DNA of 64,000 nt, taken from Salinispora oceanensis (GTDB lineage Bacteria > Actinomycetota > Actinomycetes > Mycobacteriales > Micromonosporaceae). A program made the position numbers and the translations under genes. Below are positions 63,816-64,000 of this stretch, piece after piece. The notes under the pieces were generated by a model, which saw only the letters and a list, made by a program, of their open reading frames with translations, was not told the DNA's origin and made no database searches. The stretch is taken from contig NZ_KB911579.1 in assembly GCF_000383575.1 (NCBI RefSeq), forward strand, positions 3,504,523 through 3,568,522. Direction: 5' to 3'. Numbering within the stretch: the stretch's first letter is position 1; each line of letters starts with the position of its first letter.

Positions 63816-64000
63816 ATGAGTGAGCCCGCCGCCGAACTCCCGATATCTGACGCCCGCGACAGCCTTGCGGATGTGGTCTCCCGCGCCCACTATGCCGGAC
63901 GAATCACCTATGTAACCCGCCGCGGGCAGCGCCTCGCCGCCGTGGTCCCGGCCGAGGTGGCCGAAGCGATCGAACGGGCCGAGGACGCCGCGGACGTCGC
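63816..64000 (+). CDS. Phd/YefM-family antitoxin, N-terminal part
   Basis: The frame starts at ATG 63816 and runs off the window. The visible ~61 residues have the Phd/YefM fold pattern: ISDARDSLADVVSRAH, then ITYVTRRGQRLAAVVPAEVAEAIE. These antitoxins bind their own promoter and neutralise a RelE/Doc/VapC-type toxin normally encoded next. The toxin gene would lie just to the right of the window. The GTAC boxes upstream are a candidate operator. Confidence 0.8.
   Translation, partial: MSEPAAELPISDARDSLADVVSRAHYAGRITYVTRRGQRLAAVVPAEVAEAIERAEDAADV

Overview
The window is about 64 kb of very GC-rich actinobacterial chromosome. Gene content and order (truB-ribF-rpsO-pnp, thyX-dapA-rnj-ftsK, pgsA-cinA-clgR-pspA, an XRE/DUF397 pair, a Spo0M-like protein, an Lhr helicase next to a Nei2-type glycosylase) point to the Micromonosporaceae, with Micromonospora or Salinispora the likely genus. 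The genus is inferred from recalled gene content, not from a search. No rRNA, tRNA, CRISPR, prophage, insertion sequence or biosynthetic gene cluster was recognised.

Layout. 1-6.1 kb: the end of a DHH phosphoesterase, small membrane proteins, a candidate 29-aa gene with its own terminator, a MATE exporter, then truB, ribF and rpsO. 6.2-30.4 kb: mostly core genes. These include PNPase, an M16 peptidase, lysine/diaminopimelate biosynthesis (dapB, dapA), ThyX, RNase J, FtsK, RimO, PgsA, a CinA-like amidase and the envelope-stress module clgR-pspA-pspM. A mannosyltransferase-like protein, a YcaQ-type DNA glycosylase, a SugE-type exporter and a pair of YbjN-domain genes lie among them. 30.4-36.1 kb: accessory genes, namely a large multicopper-oxidase-like protein whose copper ligands look lost, and a regulator divergent from a quinone reductase. 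36.1-42.7 kb: a leftward repair-type cluster, lhr - SAM hydrolase - nei2. 42.7-53 kb: a secreted M28 aminopeptidase, two CNNM/CBS transporters behind an unusual leader, a Spo0M-like protein, two exporters and a secreted glycerophosphodiesterase with a CBM6-like domain. 53-56.4 kb: an XRE/DUF397 pair, a small patch of gene remnants and a secreted beta-helix protein. 56.4-64 kb: an acetolactate-synthase-like enzyme, a two-component system divergent from an LmeA-like/MMPL pair, and the start of a Phd-type antitoxin.

How the genes work together. The FtsK-to-PspM stretch resembles the conserved actinobacterial envelope-maintenance block. The two-component system probably controls the divergent LmeA/MMPL pair, because an array of 11-bp repeats lies between them. 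Lhr, SAM hydrolase and Nei2 look like one transcription unit. Many genes (dapB, ycaQ, thyX, dapA, ftsK, sugE, rimO, the SAM hydrolase) have a TANNNT hexamer only 6-7 bases before the start codon, the arrangement expected for leaderless mRNAs.

The least explained items are the copper-ligand-less oxidase, the leaderless 33-codon ORF with hairpins whose stop overlaps the CNNM transporter start, the two-component operator array, the structured rpsO leader, the 29-aa gene, and a LuxR-type remnant that appears to have lost its DNA-binding helices. No clear-cut new multi-gene system was found. All positions were read by eye and may be off by a base for non-coding features.
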